Assembly (NCBI RefSeq): GCF_004341085.1
Contig: NZ_SLXW01000007.1
Coordinates: 49,951 to 113,950 of the forward strand
Direction of reading: 5' to 3'
Origin: Sphingomonas sp. PP-CE-1G-424
GTDB taxonomy: Bacteria; Pseudomonadota; Alphaproteobacteria; Sphingomonadales; Sphingomonadaceae
DNA: 64,000 nucleotides
This document shows positions 33,903-43,624 of this stretch, one piece after another; within the stretch, counting starts at the first letter, position 1; each line of letters begins with the position of its first letter. Made by a program: the position numbers and the translations under genes. The notes beneath the pieces are model-generated. The model did not search any database, was not told where the DNA came from, and saw only the letters and a list, made by a program, of their open reading frames with translations.

Positions 33903-35092
33903 ATCGCCTCCAGTGCGGTCGCATAATCGCCGACGGCACGATCCAAAGAGAAGTGTGCAAGACCGATCTCGCGCGCGTGTCGCCGAATGTCTTCGGCGTC
34001 GGCCCTCATCAACCGTTCTTCTAGCCACTCGGCCGCAGCGTCGTGGCCTGCACTTTCGTCCATGAAGACCCCTGCCGCGACCGCGCTCCGCACGTCACCG
34101 ATCGCTGCCGTGCCGACCACTGGCGTTCCACACAATAGATATTCGGCGACCTTGACCGGTGCGACCGCGCGCATGGAGAATCCGGTGTTCCGGTATGCGG
34201 TAGCGAGATCGGCGCAGGCAAGATAGGCCGATACCGCATCGGGTGGGACACGGCGGACGATCACATGGTGCGGGCTGTACGGCACGGCGGCCAGGGCGTC
34301 AGGCACCAGGTCGGGCGAGCCGGTCAGGATCAACAGCTTGGCATCGGGCCGCTTGCGCCGCACCGCAGCCAGCAATCCGACGCTTTCATCGAGCCGATAT
34401 TGCGGCCCTACGGATCCGGCATACACAATCAGCGGCGCATCCGTCGCCACCCCCAATTCGGTCCGGATACGCACCCGTTCGGCTTGCGGGATGGGCGCGA
34501 ACAGCGTTGCGTCGCGCCCATTGGTAACGATACGCACCCGGGCCGGCGATACCATCGGCCCAGCCCGCGCGAGAAGGATATCCCGGGCCGCATCGGTACG
34601 GGCGAGCGTGATATCGGCCTTCCGAACCATCGACGCCTCGATCTCGCGCAGCAATCGATAGGGCGCGCCATTCGCATCGAGCCCCGCAAACTCCACCCGC
34701 TCGTCCGCCGGCAGTCCGTCCGCATCAAATATGATAGGCTGCGTCCAGCGACGACCCGCCAGAATGGCCAGCGCCGGCATCAGGCTGCGCGGCATGATGA
34801 CATCGCTACCGAACGCCGCAGCGGCCGACCGCACGGCGCGTGCGCCGACGACTGCGGTCGCCATCGCCCCCATGCTGCCCCCGCGCCGCAGAACACGGTG
34901 AAGGCGAAGACCGATACCGGCCTCGGCGCAGAGGCGCTTCAGCGGCTCGGCCGTGTCACCGGAACCCCAGCGAAACTGCAAGATGTCGAAATGAAACCCC
35001 CTGCCCCCAAGAGCCTTGAAGATCGGAACGAAGAGACCTTCGACATAGCTGACCTGCGGGCCATCCCATGTGACGAAAAGAACTCTCTTCAC
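33899..35092 (-). CDS. Glycosyltransferase, GT4-like
   Basis: A 397-residue GT-B enzyme: V-L-F-V-T-W-D-G-P-Q at the start, a central I-F-D-A-D-G-L-P, and I-V-Y-A-G-S-V-G-P-Q-Y-R in the donor domain, with K-V-A-E-Y-L-L-C-G-T-P-V-V-G-T as the nucleotide-sugar site. The first four codons overlap the preceding low-GC GT2 gene. Donor and acceptor unknown. Confidence 0.8.
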   Translation of the reverse strand: MKRVLFVTWDGPQVSYVEGLFVPIFKALGGRGFHFDILQFRWGSGDTAEPLKRLCAEAGIGLRLHRVLRRGGSMGAMATAVVGARAVRSAAAAFGSDVIMPRSLMPALAILAGRRWTQPIIFDADGLPADERVEFAGLDANGAPYRLLREIEASMVRKADITLARTDAARDILLARAGPMVSPARVRIVTNGRDATLFAPIPQAERVRIRTELGVATDAPLIVYAGSVGPQYRLDESVGLLAAVRRKRPDAKLLILTGSPDLVPDALAAVPYSPHHVIVRRVPPDAVSAYLACADLATAYRNTGFSMRAVAPVKVAEYLLCGTPVVGTAAIGDVRSAVAAGVFMDESAGHDAAAEWLEERLMRADAEDIRRHAREIGLAHFSLDRAVGDYATALEAI

Positions 35093-36006
35093 CTATGGCG
35101 ACCATGACGGAGTAAAAAAAAAGGACGAACCAGGTATATCGCAACCCTATATGGCACATCCATAATAATCCAAGGTATATCAAGTGCAACTACACTTTTA
35201 GCGATATCCAAAATTACCAGCTTATCTCTGGCAGATGGAATTCCCCTTTTGACTATAGCTAGTAGGTTTAAAATAATGTTGTTTCTCGCGATGCGTAACT
35301 TGTCAACGGCAACACCGTGTTGGACAGCAAGCTGCAGAGTTCGCATATTTGTAAGAGCTTGCCCTAATATTTGCTGAGCAGTATATTCGCGAGTCCTGTC
35401 ACGATATAGGTAAACTCCGTGATTTCCACCTACCTGTGCAGCAGATAGAAAAATATACCGCGTAATTACCTCGTCATCCGAGTGACCATGAAAATCAAAT
35501 TCATTTGTGGCCGTATCGTAAACTTCTCTTTTAAATACACCCATAGGATGAATTGCCCATCCACCGATCGTTCGACCAAAAGCCTCATTTCCACTAATAA
35601 CCTCTGTTAATGGTGGTATATAAAAATGAGTCTTTCCACTCGGATCAAGTCTTAGCATAGTATATATTGAAATATCAAGCTGACGATTAACTAAGTCCGA
35701 AGCCGCATCTCTTACTGCTTTGGGACCAAGAATATCGTCAGAGTCGAGAAATGTGATCAACGGATAGGAAGATAATGCTATGGCTTGGTGCCGAGCCCTT
35801 GCCGCCCCCACATTAGCAGAATTACGAATTATTTTAACTTTAGGTATATTAGCTAATGTTACCAATGACACTGAATTATCCGTTGAAGCATTGTCAATGA
35901 CAATGACCTCACCAATCATGTCATCGGTAGTATCGATGGAGTTAAGACACTCAATAATATAGGATGCGTCGTTCCACATTGGAACAATGACCGATACTAG
36001 CGTCAT
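35089..36006 (-). CDS. Glycosyltransferase, GT2 family, low-GC gene
   Basis: A 305-residue GT2 transferase: V-S-V-I-V-P-M-W-N-D, V-I-V-I-D-N-A-S-T-D-N-S, and F-L-D-S-D-D (DxD). The gene is strikingly AT-rich compared with its neighbours, with AAA/TTA codons and A/T third positions, yet it is neatly fitted by 4-base overlaps to genes on both sides. The composition points to acquisition from a different donor with later operon fusion. Sugar specificity unknown. Confidence 0.85.
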   Translation of the reverse strand: MTLVSVIVPMWNDASYIIECLNSIDTTDDMIGEVIVIDNASTDNSVSLVTLANIPKVKIIRNSANVGAARARHQAIALSSYPLITFLDSDDILGPKAVRDAASDLVNRQLDISIYTMLRLDPSGKTHFYIPPLTEVISGNEAFGRTIGGWAIHPMGVFKREVYDTATNEFDFHGHSDDEVITRYIFLSAAQVGGNHGVYLYRDRTREYTAQQILGQALTNMRTLQLAVQHGVAVDKLRIARNNIILNLLAIVKRGIPSARDKLVILDIAKSVVALDIPWIIMDVPYRVAIYLVRPFFLLRHGRHR

Positions 36007-37460
36007 AAGCGTACCGACCCTTTGAATTTTCCGATGATCCGCCTCAGGCGTTCGCCTATGGCTGCATCAGCGGCGCCTATCGCTTTCAGTCCACGGACTC
36101 CGAAAACTGTTGCGACCAGCATACCGACCATAAGCCCTGCAATGTGCGATTCAATCGAAACCAGACATATGCCAACTGCGCTAGCGCACACGACCAGAGT
36201 TACTGCCCAGTTTTCCCATGATAATCTTACACCCCGCCGCATACTTAATATTACCGACACTGCAACCGACGATATCAGGCCAGCAGCATATCCAACGGCA
36301 ATACTGTCGAGGCCCAGCGTCGCAAAAAATATCCATGGCACTCCAACCAAAAATACGTCAAAAGCTAATTCCGCTGCAATAAATCCTAACGCACTACGTG
36401 TAACTATAAGAATATATCCAAGCGCCCAACTTAGTATTTTTAGACTATCCGCAGCTACTTGCCACTGAAACAATGGTACGGCATTAGAAAAATCTTTACT
36501 GTATAGTAATGGCATAACCCATGGCGCCGCAGCTACTGCTGATATTAATATCGGCGCCGACAATATCAATGCTAGTCTATATTGTTCATTCAATATATCA
36601 GTAAGGCCGGAAGAATTATCTGCTGAAGAACTAAGTTTAGGGAAATATTCTACGCTCATAGCGGCTAAAACTATGCTGAGATTCACATTGGTTAGGGTGT
36701 AGGCTGCCTGAAAGAAGCCCGCTGCCTGAAGATTACCGCGCTCGGTAATAATCCACCTTACCCAAAGCTGGCCAAAATTGCCTATCCAAGCCGCTACGGA
36801 TACGCCGATACCGAGCATCAAGAGCGCACGCCACTCGCCCAGAACCGCTTTATCAAACCGGCGCCAAGGCATGCGGGGCACTCGACGGAAATAGGGAACC
36901 GTAACCAGCAAACTTGCCAGCGGCATTGCAAGCACCGCCATATACAGGCCCGGTGTTCCAGTCGCGGCAACCGCGATTACGCCAGCAATCGCACCGAGCA
37001 CAGAACCATAAATGCGGATACGGGCAATATCGCCGATACGGCTGTAAACCTGAAGAAAGACAAGTTGCGCGGCGTTGATCACCGCGACTGCAACCGCCAG
37101 AGCAATCCACGGCACGGTTGGCGAAGCGCCGGCACCCTCTGTATAGAACCTCTCAAACCCCCACAGACCGACCCCGCCGACGACCGCTGCGACAAGCGCA
37201 AAATACCAGACCGCAGACTCTGCTAAAGACCTCGCTTCGGTGTCGGTATCATGCTCGCTAATCTGCCGCACACCGCTGACGCCAAGATTTAGGCCCGCTA
37301 AAGCCGAGCCCGTGGACCATAGTACGTTAAGTAGGCCAAACAGACCGACGCCGGCAGGGCCCGTTAAGAGCGCAATTACCTTCATCCGGCCAAGACCGAC
37401 TAGCAGCGATATCACCGTAGCTCCGCCGATCAGACCGGTGGACCGCAGCGTCCGCTTCAT
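36003..37460 (-). CDS. wzx: Wzx-type lipid-linked oligosaccharide flippase
   Basis: A 485-residue polytopic protein of the polysaccharide transporter family, with about 12 to 14 hydrophobic segments and S-T-G-L-I-G-G-A-T-V-I-S-L-L-V-G-L-G-R-M at the start, as in WzxE-like proteins. It would flip undecaprenyl-diphosphate repeat units across the inner membrane. I use the ATG at 37460; GTG 37481 or TTG 37496 are possible. GC falls in its C-terminal half (about 36.2-36.7 kb), continuing the low-GC patch of the gene that follows, which suggests a mosaic gene. Confidence 0.82.
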   Translation of the reverse strand: MKRTLRSTGLIGGATVISLLVGLGRMKVIALLTGPAGVGLFGLLNVLWSTGSALAGLNLGVSGVRQISEHDTDTEARSLAESAVWYFALVAAVVGGVGLWGFERFYTEGAGASPTVPWIALAVAVAVINAAQLVFLQVYSRIGDIARIRIYGSVLGAIAGVIAVAATGTPGLYMAVLAMPLASLLVTVPYFRRVPRMPWRRFDKAVLGEWRALLMLGIGVSVAAWIGNFGQLWVRWIITERGNLQAAGFFQAAYTLTNVNLSIVLAAMSVEYFPKLSSSADNSSGLTDILNEQYRLALILSAPILISAVAAAPWVMPLLYSKDFSNAVPLFQWQVAADSLKILSWALGYILIVTRSALGFIAAELAFDVFLVGVPWIFFATLGLDSIAVGYAAGLISSVAVSVILSMRRGVRLSWENWAVTLVVCASAVGICLVSIESHIAGLMVGMLVATVFGVRGLKAIGAADAAIGERLRRIIGKFKGSVRL

Positions 37461-37498
37461 CGATTCGTTGCGGTTTTCCACGGCGCTATTTTCCAAGG

Positions 37499-38581
37499 CT
37501 ATTTCCCACGGCGCCGACCTTGCGCAGCATCACGGAAGGCATCGGCCATTGCCGATTGTTGCGACTGGAGTGAATAGTGCGCCTCGACCCGTGCTCTACC
37601 ATTCGCACCCATGGTGGCACGCAATCCGGCATCGTTCATCAGCAAACCGATGCGATCACGCCAAGCCTCGGGCGACGTGCACAGAAAACCCGTCTTGCCG
37701 TCTTCGACGATCTGGGCATTCACCCCTACCGGCGACGCAAGCGTGGGGAGTCCGCACGCCATGTATTGAATCAGCTTGTACCCGCACTTGCCACGCGCCC
37801 ATGGCTCATCCGGCAACGGCATGATGCCGATATCGATCTGCTGGACTTCAGCGATCTCGGTCGCTTCCTGCCACGGAATATTGTCCACGCCGGCATGGCA
37901 ATCCGCCATCGGCCCTGCGCCGACCGCGCGAAACCGCCAGCCGGCGCGCTCGATAAGAGGCAGCAGTACGGGCAATATCGGTTCGACGTAGCGCCACGTC
38001 GATGGCGACCCGATCCACCCTACCGTCCCCCCCCTGGACGTTGGCGAACTGTCCTGCTTCGTGGGAATATAGGCTTCGATGTCGACCACGGTGGGAATGA
38101 CCCTGACATCGGCGTGCGATCGCACATACTCCGCCAGATACGCATTGCCAGCGACGACCAGCGCCGCATGGTCGAGCAAGGTGGCGATCTTCCCACCTAG
38201 CGCCTTGCGGACAGCACCATTGGCATGAGCATCATATTGGTGGAAGATCGCATCATCCATATCGATCATGAATGGCGGGCCGCCCTTCATCGCCAGCAGC
38301 TCCACAAAAGCCGGCATGAAAGGCAGCGCCTCGAAATGTATCCAATTCAGATCATAGTCGTGGTTCTTCAACAGAACGCCAAGCCTGTTGATATAGGACT
38401 TCGCGACCAACAATCTGTTTTTTGGTTTGTTTTCCGCCAAGTCACTTAAATATTGCGCGTTGAACAAAGGCTTTACGTCAACCTTAATACCCTGATCAGC
38501 CAAGAAGGGCAGATATTGCAAAAGGCGTTGTCGCGTACTTGCGGCTTGCCTTTCATATTTGGTAAGGGCAAGAACACGCAT
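37499..38581 (-). CDS. Glycosyltransferase, GT4-like
   Basis: A 360-residue GT-B transferase. M-R-V-L-A-L-T-K-Y starts the acceptor domain; T-V-G-W-I-G-S-P-S-T-W-R-Y opens the donor domain and R-G-K-C-G-Y-K-L-I-Q-Y-M-A-C-G-L-P-T-L-A-S is the nucleotide-sugar segment. It is the first gene of the minus-strand run 38581 to 32387, all tightly spaced, so its promoter should lie just upstream. Confidence 0.85.
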   Translation of the reverse strand: MRVLALTKYERQAASTRQRLLQYLPFLADQGIKVDVKPLFNAQYLSDLAENKPKNRLLVAKSYINRLGVLLKNHDYDLNWIHFEALPFMPAFVELLAMKGGPPFMIDMDDAIFHQYDAHANGAVRKALGGKIATLLDHAALVVAGNAYLAEYVRSHADVRVIPTVVDIEAYIPTKQDSSPTSRGGTVGWIGSPSTWRYVEPILPVLLPLIERAGWRFRAVGAGPMADCHAGVDNIPWQEATEIAEVQQIDIGIMPLPDEPWARGKCGYKLIQYMACGLPTLASPVGVNAQIVEDGKTGFLCTSPEAWRDRIGLLMNDAGLRATMGANGRARVEAHYSLQSQQSAMADAFRDAAQGRRRGK

Positions 38582-38979
38582 ATATTGTTAAAATTTCTCT
38601 TTGTCGGCTAGCCGCTTGCTGCGCATCCTCATGATGCCGGTTTGTTACACGGTAAAGCTTTTTTTGCCATCGTCCGACGTAGCGGCTCCAGTGCGCATGC
38701 CTGTTGCCCACCGGACTTTGGTTTATCGGTCAAACGCTATCCACTCGTTCGTAGAGCCTTCGACAGTTTTCAGATCGATCAGCTGCGTGACGTGTCACCT
38801 GTCGTACACGACCTCCCATAAACGACGCGCCAGCGGATCGACGCTCTTCAGCAAGACCTTCCGGTCCGGCAACCCGGTCTCACGAGGGCAGGCCAGCCGC
38901 TGGACTTTACCGCGGCGATACGCTTTGGACCTCCCTGCTGCGGTTCTTAGACTTGCTGTCATCGCTGGGAGAGTATCGC
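38582..38979. other. Intergenic region, divergent
   Basis: About 400 bases between divergent gene starts. I see no convincing gene: frames present are short and lack recognisable motifs. GGGAGAG just before 38980 is the ribosome binding site of the amidotransferase gene. The region should contain promoters for both transcription units. Confidence 0.4.
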
Positions 38980-40944
38980 ATGTGTGGGATAGCAGGATAT
39001 TGGAGCGCATCGAGCGCTACCGTCGATGCCACCCCGATGGCGGACGCGCTGACGCACCGCGGTCCCGACGATGGCGGTGCTTGGGCCGATCCTGCGGTAG
39101 GGATCGCCTTGTCGCATCGCCGCCTGTCGATCGTCGATCTATCACCCGCCGGGCATCAGCCGATGGCGTCATCCTGCGGACGCTACATGATCGTCTTCAA
39201 TGGCGAGATCTATAATCATCTCGACCTGCGCCGCGAGCTCGAGGCGACCGGAGCGATCGGGTGGCGCGGGCATTCCGATACCGAGACGCTGGTCCACAGC
39301 ATCGCGCGCTGGGGCCTGGATGCGACGCTCGAACGCGCCGTCGGGATGTTCGCAATCGCGCTGTGGGACCGCCACGCGCACACGCTGAGCCTCGCGCGCG
39401 ACCGGATGGGCGAGAAACCGCTTTTCTATGGGTGGAGCGGGATCGGACTGGTGTTCGGCTCCGAGTTGAAGGCGTTGCGCGCCGCCCCCGGCTTTGCCAA
39501 CCCGGTCGATCCGAACGTGCTGTCGCTATACCTGCGCTTCAACTACGTGCCCGCCCCCTGGTCGATCCTTCGACATGTCTACAAGGTGGAACCCGGCGTG
39601 ATCCTGACACTGGGTCGCGATGCGCTCAGTGTACCGCCCGCACTGCCGCCAACCGCAGACGGTGCATCGATGCTGCCCGGTGTTACATGTCGCCGGTACT
39701 GGTCGCTTGACGCAGTCGTCGCGGCGGGGGCCGATCCGGCGATGACCGAGAGCGAGGCGCTGTCCGGTCTCGAAGCCAAGCTGACGGAGGCGGTGAAGAT
39801 CCAGACGGTCGCCGACGTACCGGTCGGTGCGTTCCTCTCGGGCGGCGTCGATTCCTCGGCGATCGTCGCGTTAATGCGCAACGTCACCAGCGCCGACGTG
39901 AAGACCTTCACGATCGGCTTTGCCGAAACCGGGTTCGACGAGGCACCGCATGCCCGCGCGGTCGCCACGCATCTCGGCACCGATCATCACGAGATGTACG
40001 TGGGTGCTGAAGACGTCCGCGCGGTGATCCCCGACCTAGCGCGGATCTACGACGAGCCGTTTGCCGATTCCTCGCAGATCCCGACCGTGCTGCTCAGCCG
40101 GCTGACGCGGCAGTCGGTCACCGTCGCGCTGTCGGGGGATGGCGGCGACGAGCTGTTCTGCGGGTATAATCGCTACCTCGTGTCGCGCCGTTATTGGGAT
40201 GCGGCCGCGCGCGTGCCGGCGCCGTTGCGAGCGGGTATTGGCAAGGCGCTTACCCGGTTGTCACCGGGCACCTGGGACGCGCTGACCCGACTCCCGGGGG
40301 CGCCGCGCATCTCGATGCTGGGCGACAAGGTGCACAAGGTCGGCCGGATGCTGCAAACCGAGGTCGGGATCGCCGACATCTATCGCACCTCCAGCGAGGA
40401 ATGGTCGGGCGGGCTGCCGCTGACATCCGACATACGCCTGGCCGCATCGATCGATACGCCGCCTGCGCTGCGAAACGAGGCAGCCGAACAGATGATGCAC
40501 TGGGACATGCAGTCCTATCTGCCCAACGACATCCTGACCAAGGTCGACCGCGCGGCGATGGCGGCCAGCCTGGAGACCCGCGTTCCGCTGCTCGATCACC
40601 GCGTCGTCGAACAGGCGTGGCGCACGCCGCTCGGATTCAAGGTTCGTGACGGCCAAGGCAAATGGGCGCTGCGCCAGATCCTGTATCGCTATGTTCCCAA
40701 GGCACTGATCGAGCGGCCCAAGGCGGGGTTCGCGATCCCGATCGGGGCCTGGCTGCGCGGTCCGCTGCGCGACTGGGCGGACTCGCTCTTGTCGGTGCAG
40801 GCGCTGGCCGAGCAGCCGACGCTCGACATCGCCGCGATCCGCACGCGCTGGACCGAGCACCTCGCTGGCACGCACGACCGGACTGCATCCTTATGGGGCG
40901 TGCTGATGTTCCAGGCTTGGGCGCGCGAATGGCATGCACGCTGA
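38980..40944 (+). CDS. asnB: Glutamine-hydrolysing asparagine synthase-type amidotransferase
   Basis: A 654-residue AsnB-family protein with the intact nucleophile: M-C-G-I-A-G, then R-G-P-D-D-G-G, S-H-R-R-L-S-I-V-D-L and F-N-G-E-I-Y-N of the glutaminase domain, and L-S-G-G-V-D-S-S of the synthetase PP-loop. Unlike the gene at 4795 it should use glutamine. In polysaccharide loci such enzymes (WbpS in Pseudomonas O-antigen) amidate uronic acids; with the TviB/WbpO-like dehydrogenase here, a HexNAc-uronamide is plausible. Plain asparagine synthesis cannot be excluded. Confidence 0.85.
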   Translation: MCGIAGYWSASSATVDATPMADALTHRGPDDGGAWADPAVGIALSHRRLSIVDLSPAGHQPMASSCGRYMIVFNGEIYNHLDLRRELEATGAIGWRGHSDTETLVHSIARWGLDATLERAVGMFAIALWDRHAHTLSLARDRMGEKPLFYGWSGIGLVFGSELKALRAAPGFANPVDPNVLSLYLRFNYVPAPWSILRHVYKVEPGVILTLGRDALSVPPALPPTADGASMLPGVTCRRYWSLDAVVAAGADPAMTESEALSGLEAKLTEAVKIQTVADVPVGAFLSGGVDSSAIVALMRNVTSADVKTFTIGFAETGFDEAPHARAVATHLGTDHHEMYVGAEDVRAVIPDLARIYDEPFADSSQIPTVLLSRLTRQSVTVALSGDGGDELFCGYNRYLVSRRYWDAAARVPAPLRAGIGKALTRLSPGTWDALTRLPGAPRISMLGDKVHKVGRMLQTEVGIADIYRTSSEEWSGGLPLTSDIRLAASIDTPPALRNEAAEQMMHWDMQSYLPNDILTKVDRAAMAASLETRVPLLDHRVVEQAWRTPLGFKVRDGQGKWALRQILYRYVPKALIERPKAGFAIPIGAWLRGPLRDWADSLLSVQALAEQPTLDIAAIRTRWTEHLAGTHDRTASLWGVLMFQAWAREWHAR

Positions 40945-41044
40945 ACGAAGATAGTCTTTCGCAAGCGACCGCCCTCAAACCGCCGGGCGTTGCCGTTTAC
41001 GGGACCGCGCCGTAGAGGCATTTTGAATTTTCAGGAGTGACCGC

Positions 41045-42040
41045 ATGCGCGTTCTCGTTACCGGCGCAGCCGGATTCATCGGCTTCAACGTCAGCCGCCA
41101 TCTGCTCGCACGCGGTGACACGGTGCTCGGCATCGACAGCCTCAATGGATACTACGACGTCACGCTGAAGCATGCGCGCCTCGCCGAGCTCGACAAGCTG
41201 GGAGACGGCTTCGCATTCAAGCAGGTCGACTTCTCCGATCATGTCGCGCTTGAGGCTGCGCTCGACGGCGAACCGTTCGACCGCATCGTCCATCTCGGCG
41301 CGCAGGCCGGCGTGCGCTATTCGATCGAGAACCCGCGCGCCTATTTGCAGGCCAATCTCGCAGGGCATCTCAACATGATCGAGATCGCCCGCCACCGGAA
41401 GGTCGAGCATATGGTCTATGCCTCGTCCTCGTCGGTCTATGGCGGCAACGACACGCTGCCGTTCCGCGTCGAGGACCGCGTCGACCAGCCGCTGTCGCTC
41501 TATGCCGCCACCAAGAAGGCGGACGAGCTGATGAGCGAGACCTACGCGCATCTCTACCGGATTCCGCTGACCGGCCTGCGCTTCTTCACCGTCTATGGCC
41601 CGTGGGGCCGTCCCGACATGGCGATGTGGCTGTTCACCAAGGCGATCTTCGAGGGTCGTCCGATCGACGTGTTCGGCGAGGGCAATATGCGCCGCGACTT
41701 CACCTATATCGACGACATCGTTGCCGGCATCGTCGCCTGCGTCGACAATCCGCCCGCCGACGATGGCAGCGTGAAGGCAGGCGGCAGCGTCAGCCCGCAC
41801 CGGATCTACAATATCGGCAACAGCCAGTCGGAGGATCTCGGCGAGATGATCTCGCTGATCGAACAGGCCTGCGGTCGCCCCGCCGAACGCCGGCTGCTGC
41901 CGATGCAGCCCGGCGACGTGCGCGATACCTTCGCCGACATCAGCGCGATCCAGAACGACCTCGGCTTCGAACCGCGGACGACGATCGCCGAAGGCGTGCC
42001 GCGGTTCGTCGAATGGTATCGCAGCTATCACGGCCTCTGA
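41045..42040 (+). CDS. UDP-glucuronate 4-epimerase-type SDR
   Basis: A 331-residue extended SDR: V-L-V-T-G-A-A-G-F-I-G-F-N-V (NAD binding), G-A-Q-A-G-V-R-Y-S, S-S-S-S-V-Y-G-G-N and Y-A-A-T-K-K-A with catalytic Tyr/Lys, F-F-T-V-Y-G-P-W-G-R-P-D-M-A and D-F-T-Y-I-D-D-I-V. The N-G-Y-Y-D segment and G-P-W-G-R-P-D-M-A are hallmarks of UDP-GlcA 4-epimerases, giving UDP-GalA. The UDP-GlcA source would be a dehydrogenase acting on UDP-Glc, not obvious in this window. Confidence 0.85.
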   Translation: MRVLVTGAAGFIGFNVSRHLLARGDTVLGIDSLNGYYDVTLKHARLAELDKLGDGFAFKQVDFSDHVALEAALDGEPFDRIVHLGAQAGVRYSIENPRAYLQANLAGHLNMIEIARHRKVEHMVYASSSSVYGGNDTLPFRVEDRVDQPLSLYAATKKADELMSETYAHLYRIPLTGLRFFTVYGPWGRPDMAMWLFTKAIFEGRPIDVFGEGNMRRDFTYIDDIVAGIVACVDNPPADDGSVKAGGSVSPHRIYNIGNSQSEDLGEMISLIEQACGRPAERRLLPMQPGDVRDTFADISAIQNDLGFEPRTTIAEGVPRFVEWYRSYHGL

Positions 42041-42245
42041 GCCATGCGATGACGGAATCTGTCTAGAACACCCCGGAAGCACCTCGGACAAAGGAACTTG
42101 CCTTTGCTCGACGAGTTTCGATACCGTCTATAAGTCTATGACGAATAGCAAAACTTGCCACTATTTGATGTGGACAAGGATCGCGATTCGGGGCTATGGA
42201 AACTGCGATATTAGGTTTTCCGAATCCTAAAAGGGGATGAAGGCA

Positions 42246-42485
42246 ATGAAATTGAAGGCACTCTACACGGCGATGACGGCGCTTTCGCTCGTCGCAGCGC
42301 CGACCATCGCGGCAGCGGCTCCCGTCGCTACCCCGCTCACGCAGCCGGCCAAGGAATCGGTCGATGGCGACAACGCACTTGCTAGCGGTGGTGGCTTCAT
42401 CGTCGCCGCACTCGCAGTCGTTGCAGTCGGTCTCGGCATCTATGTTGCCGTCGACAAGAACGACGACACGCCCAACAGCCCGTAA
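42246..42485 (+). CDS. Small exported membrane-associated protein
   Basis: A 79-residue protein with a signal peptide (M-K-L-K-A-L-Y-T-A-M-T-A-L-S-L-V-A-A-P-T-I-A-A-A), a short linker, and one hydrophobic segment G-G-G-F-I-V-A-A-L-A-V-V-A-V-G-L-G-I-Y-V followed by D-K-N-D-D. I choose the second ATG because AAAAGGGG is about 9 bases upstream of it; ATG 42237 is also possible. Similar small proteins are common in sphingomonads near polysaccharide genes; function unknown. Confidence 0.65.
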   Translation: MKLKALYTAMTALSLVAAPTIAAAAPVATPLTQPAKESVDGDNALASGGGFIVAALAVVAVGLGIYVAVDKNDDTPNSP

Positions 42486-42510
42486 GCCATTTGGTTTTCG
42501 GTAGAAGAAC

Positions 42511-42546
42511 GGCTCGGATGGTCATCCATTCCGGGCCTTTTTCTTG
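42511..42546 (+). terminator. Rho-independent terminator
   Basis: GGCTCGGATGG pairs with the complementary CC-A-TTCCGGGCC (one bulge) around a TCAT loop and is followed by TTTTTCTTG. It lies 25 bases after the small exported protein gene and ends that transcript. Confidence 0.75.
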
Positions 42547-42592
42547 TCCGGACGCTTTTGTCTGCCCTCTTAGATCGATCGATTGATCGCCC

Positions 42593-43624
42593 ATGGCTTC
42601 GGTCAATCCCATGCTTGTAATGCTCGGTATCGTCGCCGTGATCGCGGCCGGACCGGTAACCGGCCTTGTCGCTGCGCAGGCCGTACAGCCCTTATCGAAG
42701 TCGATCTCGGCGCGGGGCCCCCACCCTTCCCCTGCCCCCGCCCCGGTAGCGACCGCAGTATCGACTTTGCCGGGCCGGGAGGCGGATGGCCGGGTGGAGC
42801 GCATCGCGTTTCGTCTCGCCACCGCCGGCCGCCCCCGTTGCCCGGCGCTCGAGCCCGCTCTCGGCCTCGTGCTCCAGCACCTGTCGCAATTCGAGCTGGC
42901 CGATCGCGCGGGCATGATCGCCGGACTGTCGCTCGATCGCGGCCCTGGCGTGATCGCGGTCGTTCCGGGCGGTCCCGCGGCGCTGGCAGGGATCCGTCCC
43001 GGCGACGTGCTGCTGGGGATCGATGGCCACGCGCCCCCCCCCGAGACGGCGCTTACCATGCCGTTCGATGCCGCCCGCGCGCATGCCCGCGCCGACGCCG
43101 TTCGCGACCTGCTGGCGCACACGAAGACCACGCCGTTTGCGATCTCGCTACTGCGCCACGGGGTAGCCATGACCGTCACGGTGACGCCGCGTCTCGCGTG
43201 CCCGTCCTACATCCACCTCGCGCGCTCGGACCAGCGCAATGCCTATGCCGACGGCCTCCATGTCTTCACCACCACCGGTCTGCTGTCGACGGTCCGGAAC
43301 GACGACGAACTCGCGTTCATCCTTGCGCACGAGATGGCACACAACATCCTGCATCACGCCGTCGTCATGCGGGGCAGCGAGGTCGGACACGGCATCGGCC
43401 GCAATCTGGGACGCAGCGGCCGGATCGTGCGCGCAACCGAACGCGAGGCCGATGCGCTTGGCGGAACACTGATGCTCGACGCGGGGTTCGACCCGGTCCG
43501 GGGGGCCGCCATCCTCGGGCGTCTCGGGGGAGGCGATCTCGGTATCGAGCTGTTCGCCGCGCATGACTCTGCCGGCAAACGCATCGCCGCGATGCGCGCG
43601 CTGGCCGCGGCGCGCCAACGGTGA
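42593..43624 (+). CDS. PDZ-domain M48-like zinc metalloprotease
   Basis: A 343-residue protein with an N-terminal hydrophobic segment (signal or anchor), a PDZ-like domain (P-G-V-I-A-V-V-P-G-G-P-A-A-L-A-G-I-R-P-G-D-V, about 118-140) and a C-terminal M48-like protease domain with F-I-L-A-H-E-M-A-H-N-I-L-H-H (HExxH) and the downstream R-E-A-D-A-L-G Glu ligand. Probably periplasmic. It overlaps the J-domain gene by 4 bases. Its role in envelope or secreted-protein quality control is inferred. The start could instead be ATG 42611. Confidence 0.82.
   Translation: MASVNPMLVMLGIVAVIAAGPVTGLVAAQAVQPLSKSISARGPHPSPAPAPVATAVSTLPGREADGRVERIAFRLATAGRPRCPALEPALGLVLQHLSQFELADRAGMIAGLSLDRGPGVIAVVPGGPAALAGIRPGDVLLGIDGHAPPPETALTMPFDAARAHARADAVRDLLAHTKTTPFAISLLRHGVAMTVTVTPRLACPSYIHLARSDQRNAYADGLHVFTTTGLLSTVRNDDELAFILAHEMAHNILHHAVVMRGSEVGHGIGRNLGRSGRIVRATEREADALGGTLMLDAGFDPVRGAAILGRLGGGDLGIELFAAHDSAGKRIAAMRALAAARQR

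Noticed and set aside
38601..39215. A long plus-strand frame before and into asnB, considered as a transposase remnant
   Set aside because: It shows no transposase motif and mostly shadows the asnB start in another frame.
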